DNA of 64,000 nt, taken from positions 1 through 64,000 of the forward strand of contig QLIY01000276.1 of NCBI GenBank assembly GCA_003260075.1, in the 5' to 3' direction. Positions 37,535-47,508 of this stretch are shown piece by piece. The notes under the pieces were generated by a model. That model ran no database searches. It was not told the DNA's origin and worked only from the letters and a program-made list of their open reading frames with translations. The number at the start of each line of letters is the position of its first letter. The first letter of the stretch is position 1. The stretch comes from Phallusia mammillata. Its lineage: Eukaryota; Chordata; Ascidiacea; Phlebobranchia; Ascidiidae. The translations under genes and the position numbers were made by a program.

Positions 37535-38803
37535 CATTAGTTGGAATAAGATGATGCATGTATTTCACTGATTTGTAGTATTTGATGGTTTGCTTTTGTG
37601 TGGTAGCTATCTCGGATTTCAAGTTTATGCTTTGTTGCTTATCGTAAAATTTAAATAAATCGCTGTTGTCTGATTTGCAATGATTTTGTTCGCAATCAAA
37701 GAAATGTCTTAAAACAAATAAAATACATCGACCAATATAGTGGTTTTCACCCTGAAGTTTTTTCGAATCAAGTTTCAAATATTTTCCACAAAAATTACCG
37801 AAACAGATTTTATTTTGACTTTCAAAAGCATGTTACAGCTTCATATTTTGAAGGACGAAACATAAAAAACATTTTTTTAACCGACAAGTAGAGGGTAAAA
37901 AGCTGGATATATTTTGCACTTTCTTGCACAGTGGTAGCGATTACAACAAACAGCTGAACGACAGGTGCACGTTTCAAAAATAAAACCTCGAAATACTTGC
38001 ACGGTTACAACACTAAACCTTACACCAGTGGTCGGCAGCCGCCGGTCCGCNGCAGTGGTCGGCAACCGCCGGTCCGTGGTCCGGTACCGGTCCGCGAAGA
38101 GTTCGTTACCGGGCCGTATAATTTTTCAGGTTAAATGCTATAAAACATTTTGCCCATGTATCCCGGGGATGATAAACTAATTTAAGCGTTTTTGTTGCTA
38201 TATATTTGTAGTGTTTTGAAGACCGGTCCGCGATAAAATTTTAGTTTCCAAACCGGTCCGCAGTGCAAAAAAGGTTGCCGACCCCTGCCTTATACACCAA
38301 CGTAGCTTAAATCACAGTGACTCAACGAGATTTCACAACTTTCAACCGCTGATATAAAAACCATCCTGGTTGGTGTAGCAGAAAGCGTGGTGTCTCTTTT
38401 CGTTGCATCTCTGCGCAACAAGTAGACGTGGAAACTGCTTCGACATAACTGTACATCGACCTCGCAAAGGATCTGGATTGGATAAAAAGTTTCTTTAAGT
38501 AATGTTGTTAAGCTGAAATGTTCTTAAGTTTAGTAAACTGTTATAATTTGGAACATGTGGATGTCATTAAAGTAATACGTTATTGACACAGCACATAGTT
38601 TGGTCAATACACTGAAAATATACGCAGCTGTCGATGTGCCTCGATACAGCGAGTGTTATGCATACATTTTATAGGTCTTTTATTCAAAATATTCACAAAA
38701 GAAAGTTTGATAATTGAGCGTTTTTTTACGTGCGTTAACTATAGGGTTGACATTTGCAACCAACTAAATTTGTTGCCGAAAAGCCCCTATATGAGTGACA
38801 AAT
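37535..38803. other. Convergent intergenic region
   Basis: This lies between the 3' ends of the kinase-TPR gene (+) and the lectin-like gene (-). Apart from the hAT-type element at 38026-38287 and an AATAAA at 37654, nothing is recognised. Confidence 0.5.
38026..38287. mobile_element. Small hAT-type element (family A, copy 2)
   Basis: Ends cagtggtcggcagccgcc and ggttgccgacccctg are inverted repeats. Flanking 8-mers ccttacac (38018-38025) and ccttatac (38288-38295) match at 7 of 8. The first 25 bases are repeated immediately after an N at 38051 (cagtggtcggcaaccgcc again), so the assembly joined two reads inside the element; the true element is likely about 235 bp. Its body matches 12125-12355. 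Confidence 0.9.
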
Positions 38804-41023
38804 TTAAAGACCTGTTGCTAAAGCGCCGTTTAGTGGTAACAAGGTTTCCCTCTCTTCAGTTCTTCCATCCGTCCATTTCCACGCACCACCAGTAAGTTTT
38901 AAACCGGTCCACAATGTAGCGTTTGTATGTTGCGGAAAAAGATCGGTTTGCAAAAACCTGACAATTAAAACTAGTTATTTTCAGCCAATATCTCATGGAC
39001 AAACCTGCAAGGTTGTATACTATAAGAATTACAAATCTTTTTGTATGTAAATATCAAATCTATAAGTTATAAGTCTTATGTATCTGTGTCCATAAAAGTG
39101 TGTTATAAATACGTATATAGAGTACTGGGTATTTTTTTTAAATGGAAGAGGGAAGTGTTTATTTGCCACACAAGTGGACCCAATTGAAACACACTACCGC
39201 ACAGTTACACCAGTCTAAAAGGATAAGTGGAATTTAACCGTCGAATTGACCGTCTTCTGAACTATCTCCTTGTGGTAAGCCAAACTAGACCCAAAACTCT
39301 ACTTTTGGTGGGATTCGAACCCACAGGTGAAACTTAACAACGGGAAATTTGAATCACCTGTAATTTTCATCATTTTCAATGGCATCGGACACAAGATCAG
39401 CCGCCATATCTTCGCAGCGTTCTTTCGCTTCTTGCCACGTCAGTTTTTCAGCGCTTACGTAAAAGTACTCATGCTCTCTCTTGTACCACGCCAAGTCACG
39501 AAATTCTGCACACATAGAGGGGTGAACATACGTTCATACTGGAAGCAGATCTGAAGCGTTCTTACAGACCAATTTTTCTGGTCTGTGCCTTGCCATGTGT
39601 TAATGCTTGGAAAACTGGTTTGATTACATACCGTTATAACCCCCTCAATAAGCCAGGCGTACAGAGAAGGGTGTTCCAAAAATCTGTCCCAACTAAGCTC
39701 CGATAAAAGCAAATATTAAGTGTGCGGCTATTTACACTGTGTTGGTTTAATGCGTTTTGAAAAAGGTGGTTTCAATTAGTCTTTTGAAGTGTAATTTTAA
39801 TTTTTTTGCAACCAAGTCTAACAAAAAATAACAATTTCTACGTTACTTGTCTTTTGACGAAACAGTCGCTCCCGCAAAGACTTGATGGTCTTTCTCAAAC
39901 AGTTAATATTTTTTTCCGGCTCGCTAAGAATCGGTAAGTTTTCTCGATAACCAGACCGATATGATGTTTGTGATTTCCTTGTACCTTTGAACGAAGACTT
40001 TTCCTTCTGTTGAATAATTCGGATAATTAATTCAAACTCTATGTGTAGAAGTATATCTGTCATTGCAGCCGGTAAAGCAAAAAAAAAAAAAAACTGTTTG
40101 TAATTATAATTATAAACTGTTTGTAATTAAATCTTTCACAGTTTGCCATTTTTGGGGAACGGTACGACGACGATGCAATACAGCAAAAACCCTCCTTTTA
40201 TGAACCTGTTGCTTTTAATGGTTTTCAAATCAGAATAAATAGCTCCACCGAAAACACTTCCACGCAAATTCTTGTTCCTATCGTTTGTTGTTTCGGCATA
40301 AACGTGGTGGTATTTTGGTCAATAAGGTTGATTCAGATTAGGCGATGCAAAGTACATGCGGTCATTTACATTGAATCCTTGTTTACAAACGTTGGTTTCA
40401 ACTATAACTTTACCTTCGGTTTCGTTTCTTTTTTGTTTTTTATGCTCATCGCGATGGTTGGTTCCGGGGGCAGGTTTACCTTTTTCGGCTTCCTCGAGCT
40501 TCTTCGATTGTTCTTTGGCTGTAACAAATCATTAAGTACAGTTGGTCATATTCTATGTTTCACTGTACATCTTTGCAGAACCCTACAGACTGGTTCTTTG
40601 CCTTCATTAGTTATATATAGGTTTGCCATCGACATGAAGCCCAAAATAAGGGTAACTGAAAAAATCATACAAAACGAAACGAACGTTTTGGAACAAATCT
40701 TTGCAGCAATTCCATGTTCGTAAAAAATACGTGCATTTACTTGTAATTGTAACAGGGATTTGAATTGTTATCGTGGAAATCAAGGCAGAGTATGCACTCG
40801 AGTCACTGACGAGGACAAATATTAGAAATAAGGACGGTATGGCAACTCTGGTTAGTGGTTATCCTACCTGCCGTGGTCTACATTGAGGTGGTGGATGAGG
40901 TACACATTGTTTGGGTGGAGGAGGTCGGTGATATTGTGCTTGTTCCTGAACATCAATGAAGAGCAGAAAAGCACCGAGTCCAACAAATATGGCGATTAAC
41001 AGCTGCAGAACTATCTGTCCCAT
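38804..41023 (-). CDS. Type II membrane protein with short C-type lectin-like domain
   Basis: Five exons join in phase: 41023-40868, 40518-40480, 40006-39847, 39505-39358 and 38957-38804, about 218 residues. The protein opens MGQIVLQLLIAIFVGLGAFL, a single signal-anchor segment, followed by a Pro/Cys stretch (HRPPPPKQC, HPPPQCRP). A basic, partly coiled stalk comes next (LRKTIKSLRERLFRQK). The lectin-like part contains LAWYKREHEYFYVSAEKLTW, QEAKERCEDMAADLVS, and then WTGLKLTGGAWKWTDGR, which are the W-Y-F, C-x-x-M, WxGL and WxWxDG landmarks of the fold. The frame then stops about 18 residues later, so the last 30-40 residues of a usual domain, with the second conserved Cys pair, are missing. 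Either a further exon was not found (a poor gtcttt donor lies at the stop) or the domain is truncated. Ligand unknown; the long-form Ca2+-binding loop cannot be judged. Confidence 0.75.
39293..39324. repeat. Motif shared with 36133-36166, T-arm-like
   Basis: The palindrome-like gtgggattcgaacccac preceded by aaaactctac lies in the last intron of the lectin-like gene. See the matching motif at 36133-36166. A whole tRNA cannot be folded around it. Confidence 0.3.
40618..40850. mobile_element. Small hAT-type element (family B, older copy)
   Basis: It starts aggtttgccatcgacatgaag and ends aggacggtatggcaactctg, matching the ends and left part of the element at 61617-61985. The flanks share only the first four bases (gtta), so the target duplication is decayed. 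It lies in intron 1 of the lectin-like gene, 17 bases beyond the donor of exon 1. Confidence 0.65.
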
Positions 41024-42761
41024 TTGTTAGGAAATAGTACTTACGCTTGACAAACAAAAAGTTCGATGTGATAGATGCAGCGATACGGGTTATCTTAAAA
41101 AGATTTTAGCTTCATAACAAGCTGGCTGTAAATATGGTGAACGGTTCCTAGGCAACGCTTTCAGTAACTTTGAGTCAAAAACATTAGCTCACCTGACTTT
41201 AAAACCATTATTAATTAACTTGTTTGCTGCTGTTTATTCTCAATCTCCAGTGCTAATAACCAATTTGCCAAGATACTAAACGATTTTGCCTAACAATCTC
41301 CACCTAATTCCTTAGATAAGCTTTAATGTTTGAATATAAGTCCACTCTAAGCCTGTGTTACACGCGTCTTCCTGCAACGGCTGTGTCATTTATTGTTCCC
41401 ACAATCGGTATTCAACAAGCGGCGACAAGGAAGTCAGCATTTTCGAACGAGAATACGTTAATTAATTCACTTTTCCTTGACATGTCTAAATTAATAAGCA
41501 CACCTTGCTCGCTGGGCATTAGACACTGACAACGCCGCACCAACGTACGTATACATATAGAGCCGTTTTGCGTTTCCGTTTGTGCTCGCCTATTGTTCCT
41601 ATGTAAATCGCAGGAATTCGGTGCTGATGCGTTTAGCACAATCTGGTTTGCTACGTAACCGGTTAAACGCCCGAAACAGTTTGTTATTGAGCTTTGTGCA
41701 GTCCATAAGGAACGTTTTATTGGCTCGATAAATCCAGACGTCTTTCTTATGATAAATTTAAGGCATTTACGTACGATTATGTAGCTGTTGCCAACGATAT
41801 AATTACATAAAGGGTGCTGTATAACATGTTGGAAAACACAACGCAAACTAAGTTTAAAGTGCTTATTCTTGTGTATTAATGAAAATAAAAATAACGCAGT
41901 TCTGTACAAACAATCAGCGCCATGATAAAGTGTGTACTTAGCACAAATAAATGCGACAATAAACGACTTGTTCCAAGCTGGGACGCTTTGTAAAGCAATA
42001 TTAAAGGCACTTACACAAATTTCATCGACGTAAACTACTACAAGTAGCGTTTTTCAGAAAAAAAGCGTTTACTTATAAACACAATTATGTAATTAAATTT
42101 GTAAGTTATGTAAAAAAGAAAATAAGAACTTGACGAATTCTTGTTTGTTTCATGATGGAAGCACTGTGTAAAATATTACTGCAAGGATTTTGTAAATAAA
42201 TGCAGGCAGTTTTGCAGTGGGTAACACTTCACATAATGCACAAAAATGAAAGCAACAAGCTTCCTGCATTGGTTATTGCAGCTCAGACACCCAATGTGAC
42301 AGCACACTGGTGGTGAAAATGCGGTGAAACTTGAGGGGCATGTATACAATATTTGCAAATGCAAAACATAATAAAGCACATTAGGAGCTAATTTTATTTT
42401 GCGTGGCAAGACAATGATCTAAATCAAGGCTATAAGTGTTTTGTAAAGCTAGTGGGCAAGGTACAGTCATACAACACTGCTTAGACTACATTTGTGGGCA
42501 AAAAGCTGTTTAGTTTTCAAACATAATGTACAAGTGGGCAAATGAGTAAAGAGGCCTGATCTCAATAATGATACTACATAATGGAACACATGCTATAAAA
42601 CAATGTGCTTAAAAAGGCTTGGCTTTTGAGGCATGTGATTCATTTCACAATTACATATTAAACCATTCAAAATTTAACACACCAATTCTGTATGCATATT
42701 TCAAACATATATCTTGCACTTAATATGGCAGAATATTTAAGATTTGGAAGTCATAAAGAAT
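41024..42761. other. Intergenic, no recognised gene
   Basis: This 1.7 kb lies upstream of the lectin-like gene and downstream of CRLF3. Open frames here (for example 41412-41909 on the minus strand) show no family features or splice support. It should hold the promoter of the lectin-like gene and the 3' UTR of CRLF3. Confidence 0.4.
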
Positions 42762-44183
42762 TTAAATGAAAGATATTTTCCATCCGGAGGCAGAAAACAT
42801 AAGAGCAACGGCAAGGTTGTGTGATGAACAAGGAGTCAGGGACTTGAAGGGATGCCAATCGAATACCGCTTCCCTCTCTCCAACAACAACTGATACTCGA
42901 AAAGTTGTTGGTTTTGTCATTTTTGACTTTACCGACTGGTTTTCTCCTTCGTCCACTTTTTCTAGCTTAAAAGTGACAAAAATCCCTCTAGAAAAACTAG
43001 AAAATTTGGTGGAGCCTAATGTACCATTGACATATACATGTCCATCAGCCATTAAACAGAGTGTACCCTCTTTTGTATGCAAGCCAGTTGCATCAGGGTC
43101 TCGTTTGGTACACAAGGCAATGCAGTCTGTTTTGTTCCTTGTTTTTCCTTCTGCCTCTATTTTCAAAGTTACTGGAAATCCAATCAGATTGTCTGACACA
43201 TCAGAATAAAGAACTTTGCCAAATCCATTCTTCTTACTTGCAGTTTTAAACTTTTCGGTGATTGCAAATGAATCAGAGTCCTTTAGAGTTGCCCATCTGA
43301 ATCCAGACATAGTAGTCATTTTCTCTTGATAAATGCTCCATGGACTCCATTGCTTAGCTTCCACCTGTCCATTTGACTCCTGAAATATGCAGCGACAGAC
43401 TCGAAATGTGTACACTGTGTTGGGTGAGAGGTTTCGCACTGTACACACAGTTTCAGGGCCAATGTATTCCTCTCTAAATGTGTTCATGTCCCTTTTTCCC
43501 TTGATGGAAGTCTTGCTCACTCTACCCAAGCAACATTGCACTTTATACAACAATTTGTGTCCAGTCTCTTTCAGCTCCGAAATAACATCATCATCAATGT
43601 CATTCCACTTTACAATTATTCCACCAGGTCTCGGCTGCATATCAATAATTTGCACAGGTGACTGCTTGCTGATTGTTCCTTCCAAACGGATTGCTTTTTG
43701 AATAGTTTGCACAAAGCCTTCATCAAATATAACTGAAATACTTGGCACTTCTGTGACAGTAGGAACTTCAGGAAGACTATCTAAGGGCAAACTATCAGCC
43801 ATTGAAACAAATTTCTTGAGCTGTTTTTCACATGCTTCAGAATCAATGTCTTGATTGAGTAAATTGTCACCAGCAGTGACTACAGCCGAGGCCTCGTCAA
43901 TGCTCTCTTTGATGACTACATTGCAGTCTCTCAGAGGGTCAATCGAATTCTGTTCAATTTGATTTACTTCTTCCAGCAGAACTTTAACCCTTGTTTGAAT
44001 TTCTTGCGTCACTTTCTGCTGTAACTCTGCAAAGTATTGCTGAATTTCCTTGCGAGTAATTTCAGCGGTGGTTTCGACTTGCGAAATAGCGGCATTGAGC
44101 TGGTTTTGGCGACCTTCCAGTTCGCATTTGTGCTCTCGTGCACTGTCAACAGTTTCGATAGCGTCCTGAACGTTTTGTTCCAT
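42762..44183 (-). CDS. CRLF3: Cytokine receptor-like factor 3
   Basis: A single uninterrupted frame of 473 residues (human CRLF3 is 442). I take the ATG at 44183 (MEQNVQDAIE) because the similarity to human CRLF3 begins there; the frame is open further upstream but without conserved sequence. An N-terminal coiled coil (about 1-125) contains LLEEVNQIEQNSIDPLRDCN and is followed by LDSLPEVPTVTEVPSIS, both close to the human protein. A fibronectin type III domain spans about 176-292, with GGIIVKWNDIDDD and a WSPWS box at 279-283, the hallmark of class I cytokine receptors. The C-terminal half is SPRY-like (GVLYS-equivalent GKVLYSDVSDN; VFDWHP near the end). There is no signal peptide or membrane segment, so it is cytoplasmic. 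Reported roles include cell-cycle and neuroprotective signalling; the mechanism here is unknown. It is intronless and divergent from VPS45. Confidence 0.95.
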   Translation of the reverse strand: MEQNVQDAIETVDSAREHKCELEGRQNQLNAAISQVETTAEITRKEIQQYFAELQQKVTQEIQTRVKVLLEEVNQIEQNSIDPLRDCNVVIKESIDEASAVVTAGDNLLNQDIDSEACEKQLKKFVSMADSLPLDSLPEVPTVTEVPSISVIFDEGFVQTIQKAIRLEGTISKQSPVQIIDMQPRPGGIIVKWNDIDDDVISELKETGHKLLYKVQCCLGRVSKTSIKGKRDMNTFREEYIGPETVCTVRNLSPNTVYTFRVCRCIFQESNGQVEAKQWSPWSIYQEKMTTMSGFRWATLKDSDSFAITEKFKTASKKNGFGKVLYSDVSDNLIGFPVTLKIEAEGKTRNKTDCIALCTKRDPDATGLHTKEGTLCLMADGHVYVNGTLGSTKFSSFSRGIFVTFKLEKVDEGENQSVKSKMTKPTTFRVSVVVGEREAVFDWHPFKSLTPCSSHNLAVALMFSASGWKISFI

Positions 44184-45406
44184 TAGCTTTTCGTTGTCCT
44201 TTCGACCGCTAGTTATAAAAACACGTAAACATATCACGCTGCTCAGCCGGTTATCTATATAGTTTCTTTCACAGATCCTGTATAGTATACCAGTCAACAA
44301 CGCCTATACGCAGTGACGGAAGTTAATTTCATGGCATGACGCGTTCATCATGCATGCACATCGTATTTTCAAACTACTGTCAAAAATTCCTATTGATCGT
44401 CGCCTCTTTCGCAAACAATATTATGTGCGTATTTTTAATGCAATTAGTTTGATTATTGTCAGATTTCATTTTGTTTGTTTCTTGAAAAAGGGAGTTTTCC
44501 ATTAATGTTCTGATGGGAATTTTTTGATGTTACGCATGAGTGATTATGCTGTTCTGCAATTTTGTCGAGTTCGACAAGCAGGTAGATAATAATTTAAAGT
44601 TTAATAAAAAAAACAACAATTTAAAGAACAGTCATGCAAAACCTAAATTGCGAAAGACTATATAAAAGAGTCAATCTGTCTTTTTGACTTCAAACAGAAC
44701 TGAAGCGTTCTTCAAAATTGTCATTAGCAATTACAACACGATGTTTGCTGCTAAATTGTTTGTTGAGAAAATTTTGCACTTTTAGTTTCAGCAACACAAT
44801 CGATAATTCTTGTGTAACTTTATTATTAACTTTAACATGTTGTTCTACAACGTATTTTTTAAAAATTCATGAATATCAAAATTTTAGCTATTGAGAGTAG
44901 GGTCTAGGCCTAGGGTGCCTCTATTTCTCGACTTTTTCTTCTGATTGTATGTTTTTTCGCTTCTAGTAGCGATCGCAAGTAGTGATTCGCTAGCAAATCA
45001 GCCCAAAATGAAGCGACTGTTATAGATCTTATGCAACCAGGCTTGACTATTCACTGGGAAAGGTGAAAGTTTAGCGGCAACGCACGCTAACAACGCTGTT
45101 TCGGAAGCAAAAAAAGAAAGTTATGTGCCCAGTCCGCTCTAGAGGCGAGTTGAAACGAAAAATACATATAATAAGAGGTGTCGCATTTACTTTTTGTTTA
45201 AGATACGTGACATATTTTTTCTTGAGAAATTTTTGTTTACTTCTCGAGAATCGAGACTTGATTTTTTCAAGATTTCTCGAGAATTTCTCAACAAGAAGGA
45301 ACTCTAATTGAGAGTTGAGACATTTTTTTCGATGACCACTGTTTTATTAAACTTTATTTGCAATTTTGTTTAATCAGTGCTTGAGTAGGTATAAAAGCAG
45401 TCCATC
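44184..45406. promoter_or_regulatory. Divergent region between CRLF3 and VPS45
   Basis: The two start codons face away from each other across 1.2 kb. A segment at about 45230-45300 has repeated ttctcgagaa-type palindromes (ctcgagaat, ttctcgagaattt) resembling heat-shock-element inverted GAA units, but this is only a resemblance. No coding sequence is seen. Confidence 0.4.
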
Positions 45407-47050
45407 ATGGATGTTGTACTAGCAGTTAAGAAGTATGTTTCGAAAATGATTGCGGACAGTGGCACTGGTATGAGAGTGCTTATGATGGATAAAGAGACAA
45501 CTGGCATTGTCAGCATGGTCTACACACGATCAGAAATATTACAAAAAGAAGTCTACCTTTTTGAAAATATAGGAAATGAACATGGTGAAGTAATGAAGCA
45601 TCTGAACGCAATAGTATTTGTTCGACCAACGAAGGAAAATGTTCAGCTTTTGTGCAAGGAGCTCAAAAATCCGCGATATGGAAAGTACTACTTGTATTTC
45701 AGTCATGCCCTCAGTAAAAGTGATGTGAAAGTTCTTGCTGAAAGTGATGAACATGAATGTGTAAGTGACATAAACGAGTACTTTGCTGATTTCTATCCGG
45801 TTGATATTCACCATTTCACACTGAATATAACAAACTGTGCTCGACATTTCATATGGAGTCAAAATCACTTGACGAGGACCTGCCATGGACTGACGTCAGT
45901 GTTTCTTGCTTTAAAGAAATGTCCTATGATTCGTTACCAGGCGAATTCTGAAATGTGCCATCAACTGGCAGACAGCGTGAAGCTGTTAATTTCTCGAGAA
46001 GCTTCTTTGTTTGACTTCAGGCGTTCTGATTCAACTCCCATGTTGCTCATCTTAGATCGAAGATTTGACCCGGTAACACCCCTACTGAATCAGTGGACTT
46101 ACCAAGCCATGACCCATGAGCTCCTGGGCATCAAAAATGGTCGTGTAGATTTGTCACAGAGGCCAGGAGTCAAAAAGGATCTTCATGAGGTGGTTCTGTC
46201 TCCACTACATGATCAGTTTTACAGAGAAAACCTTTACAAGAATTTTGGTGAAATTGGTTCAAGCATTAAAGAGCTAATGGATGATTTCCAGGCCAAGACA
46301 CGAAGCCAGCAGAAAGTTGAATCAATAGATGACATGAAAGCATTTGTTGAAAATTACCCACAGTTTAAAAAGATGTCAGGAACTGTAGCAAAACATGTTA
46401 CAGTTGTTGGGGAACTGTCCAAAATTGTTGGCGCAAACAATCTACTTGAAATATCTGAGTGTGAACAAGACATTGCTTGTCAAAGTGATCACTCCAGTGC
46501 AATACAAAAGGTTAGAGCATTACTACGGCAACCATCAACAAGTAGTGTGGATGCTTTACGCCTTGTGGCTTTGTATTCACTGCGTTATGATTCACACTCA
46601 AACAATGCTACCACGTCCTTGACTGACCAACTTGCTTCTAGAGACAGTCGTAGGATTATTTCTGGTCTCCTGAAATATGCTTCTATTGGCGGACGACTGA
46701 GTCAAGCTGCTGAAATTCCTGGAATTTCCATGACTCGAAAATTTTTCAAGGGCTTGAAAGGTGTAGAAAATGTGTACACTCAACATGTGCCAAAAATAAA
46801 AGACACAATTGAAGAGTTGTTGAAAGGACGTCTTAGGGAGTCAGACTACCCATATGCTGGGTCATCAATAATGTCGGAAAGGCCAAGTGATGTGATAGTG
46901 TTTATTGTTGGAGGCACAACATATGAAGAAGTTGCATGTGTTGATTCAATCAATTCCAGCAATTCAGGTGTTCGCATAATTCTTGGTGGCACAACTATCC
47001 ACAATGGTTTGTCATTTATAGATGAGTTTATGACAGCAACAGCATCGTAA
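45407..47050 (+). CDS. VPS45: VPS45, Sec1/Munc18-family vesicle fusion protein
   Basis: One intronless frame of 547 residues (human VPS45 is 570) matches the family from the first residue: MDVVLAVKKYVSKMIADSG, MDKETTGIVSMVYTRSEILQ, KEVYLFENI and AIVFVRPTKENVQLL. Later landmarks are PLLNQWTYQAMTHELLGI, AFVENYPQFKKMSGTVAKHV, FLKGLKGVENVYTQH (here FFKGLKGVENVYTQH) and IVGGTTYEEV with VRIILGGTTIHN. It is therefore a full-length SM protein. Known role: binding syntaxin-type SNAREs (Tlg2/STX16) to drive fusion between endosomes and the trans-Golgi network. An AATAAA at 47059, 9 bases past the stop, may be a polyadenylation signal, though it is very close. The lack of introns contrasts with most neighbours. 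Confidence 0.96.
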   Translation: MDVVLAVKKYVSKMIADSGTGMRVLMMDKETTGIVSMVYTRSEILQKEVYLFENIGNEHGEVMKHLNAIVFVRPTKENVQLLCKELKNPRYGKYYLYFSHALSKSDVKVLAESDEHECVSDINEYFADFYPVDIHHFTLNITNCARHFIWSQNHLTRTCHGLTSVFLALKKCPMIRYQANSEMCHQLADSVKLLISREASLFDFRRSDSTPMLLILDRRFDPVTPLLNQWTYQAMTHELLGIKNGRVDLSQRPGVKKDLHEVVLSPLHDQFYRENLYKNFGEIGSSIKELMDDFQAKTRSQQKVESIDDMKAFVENYPQFKKMSGTVAKHVTVVGELSKIVGANNLLEISECEQDIACQSDHSSAIQKVRALLRQPSTSSVDALRLVALYSLRYDSHSNNATTSLTDQLASRDSRRIISGLLKYASIGGRLSQAAEIPGISMTRKFFKGLKGVENVYTQHVPKIKDTIEELLKGRLRESDYPYAGSSIMSERPSDVIVFIVGGTTYEEVACVDSINSSNSGVRIILGGTTIHNGLSFIDEFMTATAS

Positions 47051-47508
47051 AGTTTGCAAATAAACTGCTTTTAAAACTGTGGTGCATTTAATAGTTATAT
47101 ACATGTTAATTTTTAGTATTTTTTCAACACAATGTAACAGCAAAAGACAACTCTTTACTGGCTCATTATCTTGGTTTAATGTATTTGTATGTCCCAAACT
47201 TGCTGCTGTGTGTTTTTGTCTGAACCAGTTATAATATGTTGCATGTGTGGTTTTGTTTGTATATTTGTAAAACTAAAAATATTATTTGTTTTGTATTTTT
47301 GTCCAAAATGTGTTAATATCACATGATGAAGGAAAAACATGTGCTTAACTTGCAAGTTGTGCAGATATTTTTGTTATGTTGTCATAATAGACTGGTGCAT
47401 TTGATTGTAACTCTATGAAGTTTTTTGTGACATTAGTTTTCATCTGTAAATGTGCAATACATGTCTTTAGGTACCATTAGTACTTAGCTACAATAAGCAA
47501 CTGGTTAA
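47051..47508. other. Short gap between VPS45 and PEX13
   Basis: 458 bp of AT-rich sequence between two genes on the same strand. It must hold the VPS45 3' UTR and the PEX13 promoter; no motif beyond the AATAAA at 47059 is clear. Confidence 0.4.

Noticed and set aside
39293-39330. tRNA gene
   Set aside because: Only a T arm can be formed; no acceptor, D or anticodon arm is present around it.
39618-39701. Minus-strand exon candidate reading FLEHPSLYAWLIEGVIT with a gtatgt donor
   Set aside because: Its phase does not fit the lectin-like exon at 39505, whereas the exon at 40006-39847 does.
41412-41909. 165-residue minus-strand frame
   Set aside because: Lies in the promoter-side gap of the lectin-like gene and shows no family features.
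42766-43209. 147-residue plus-strand frame
   Set aside because: Antisense shadow of CRLF3.
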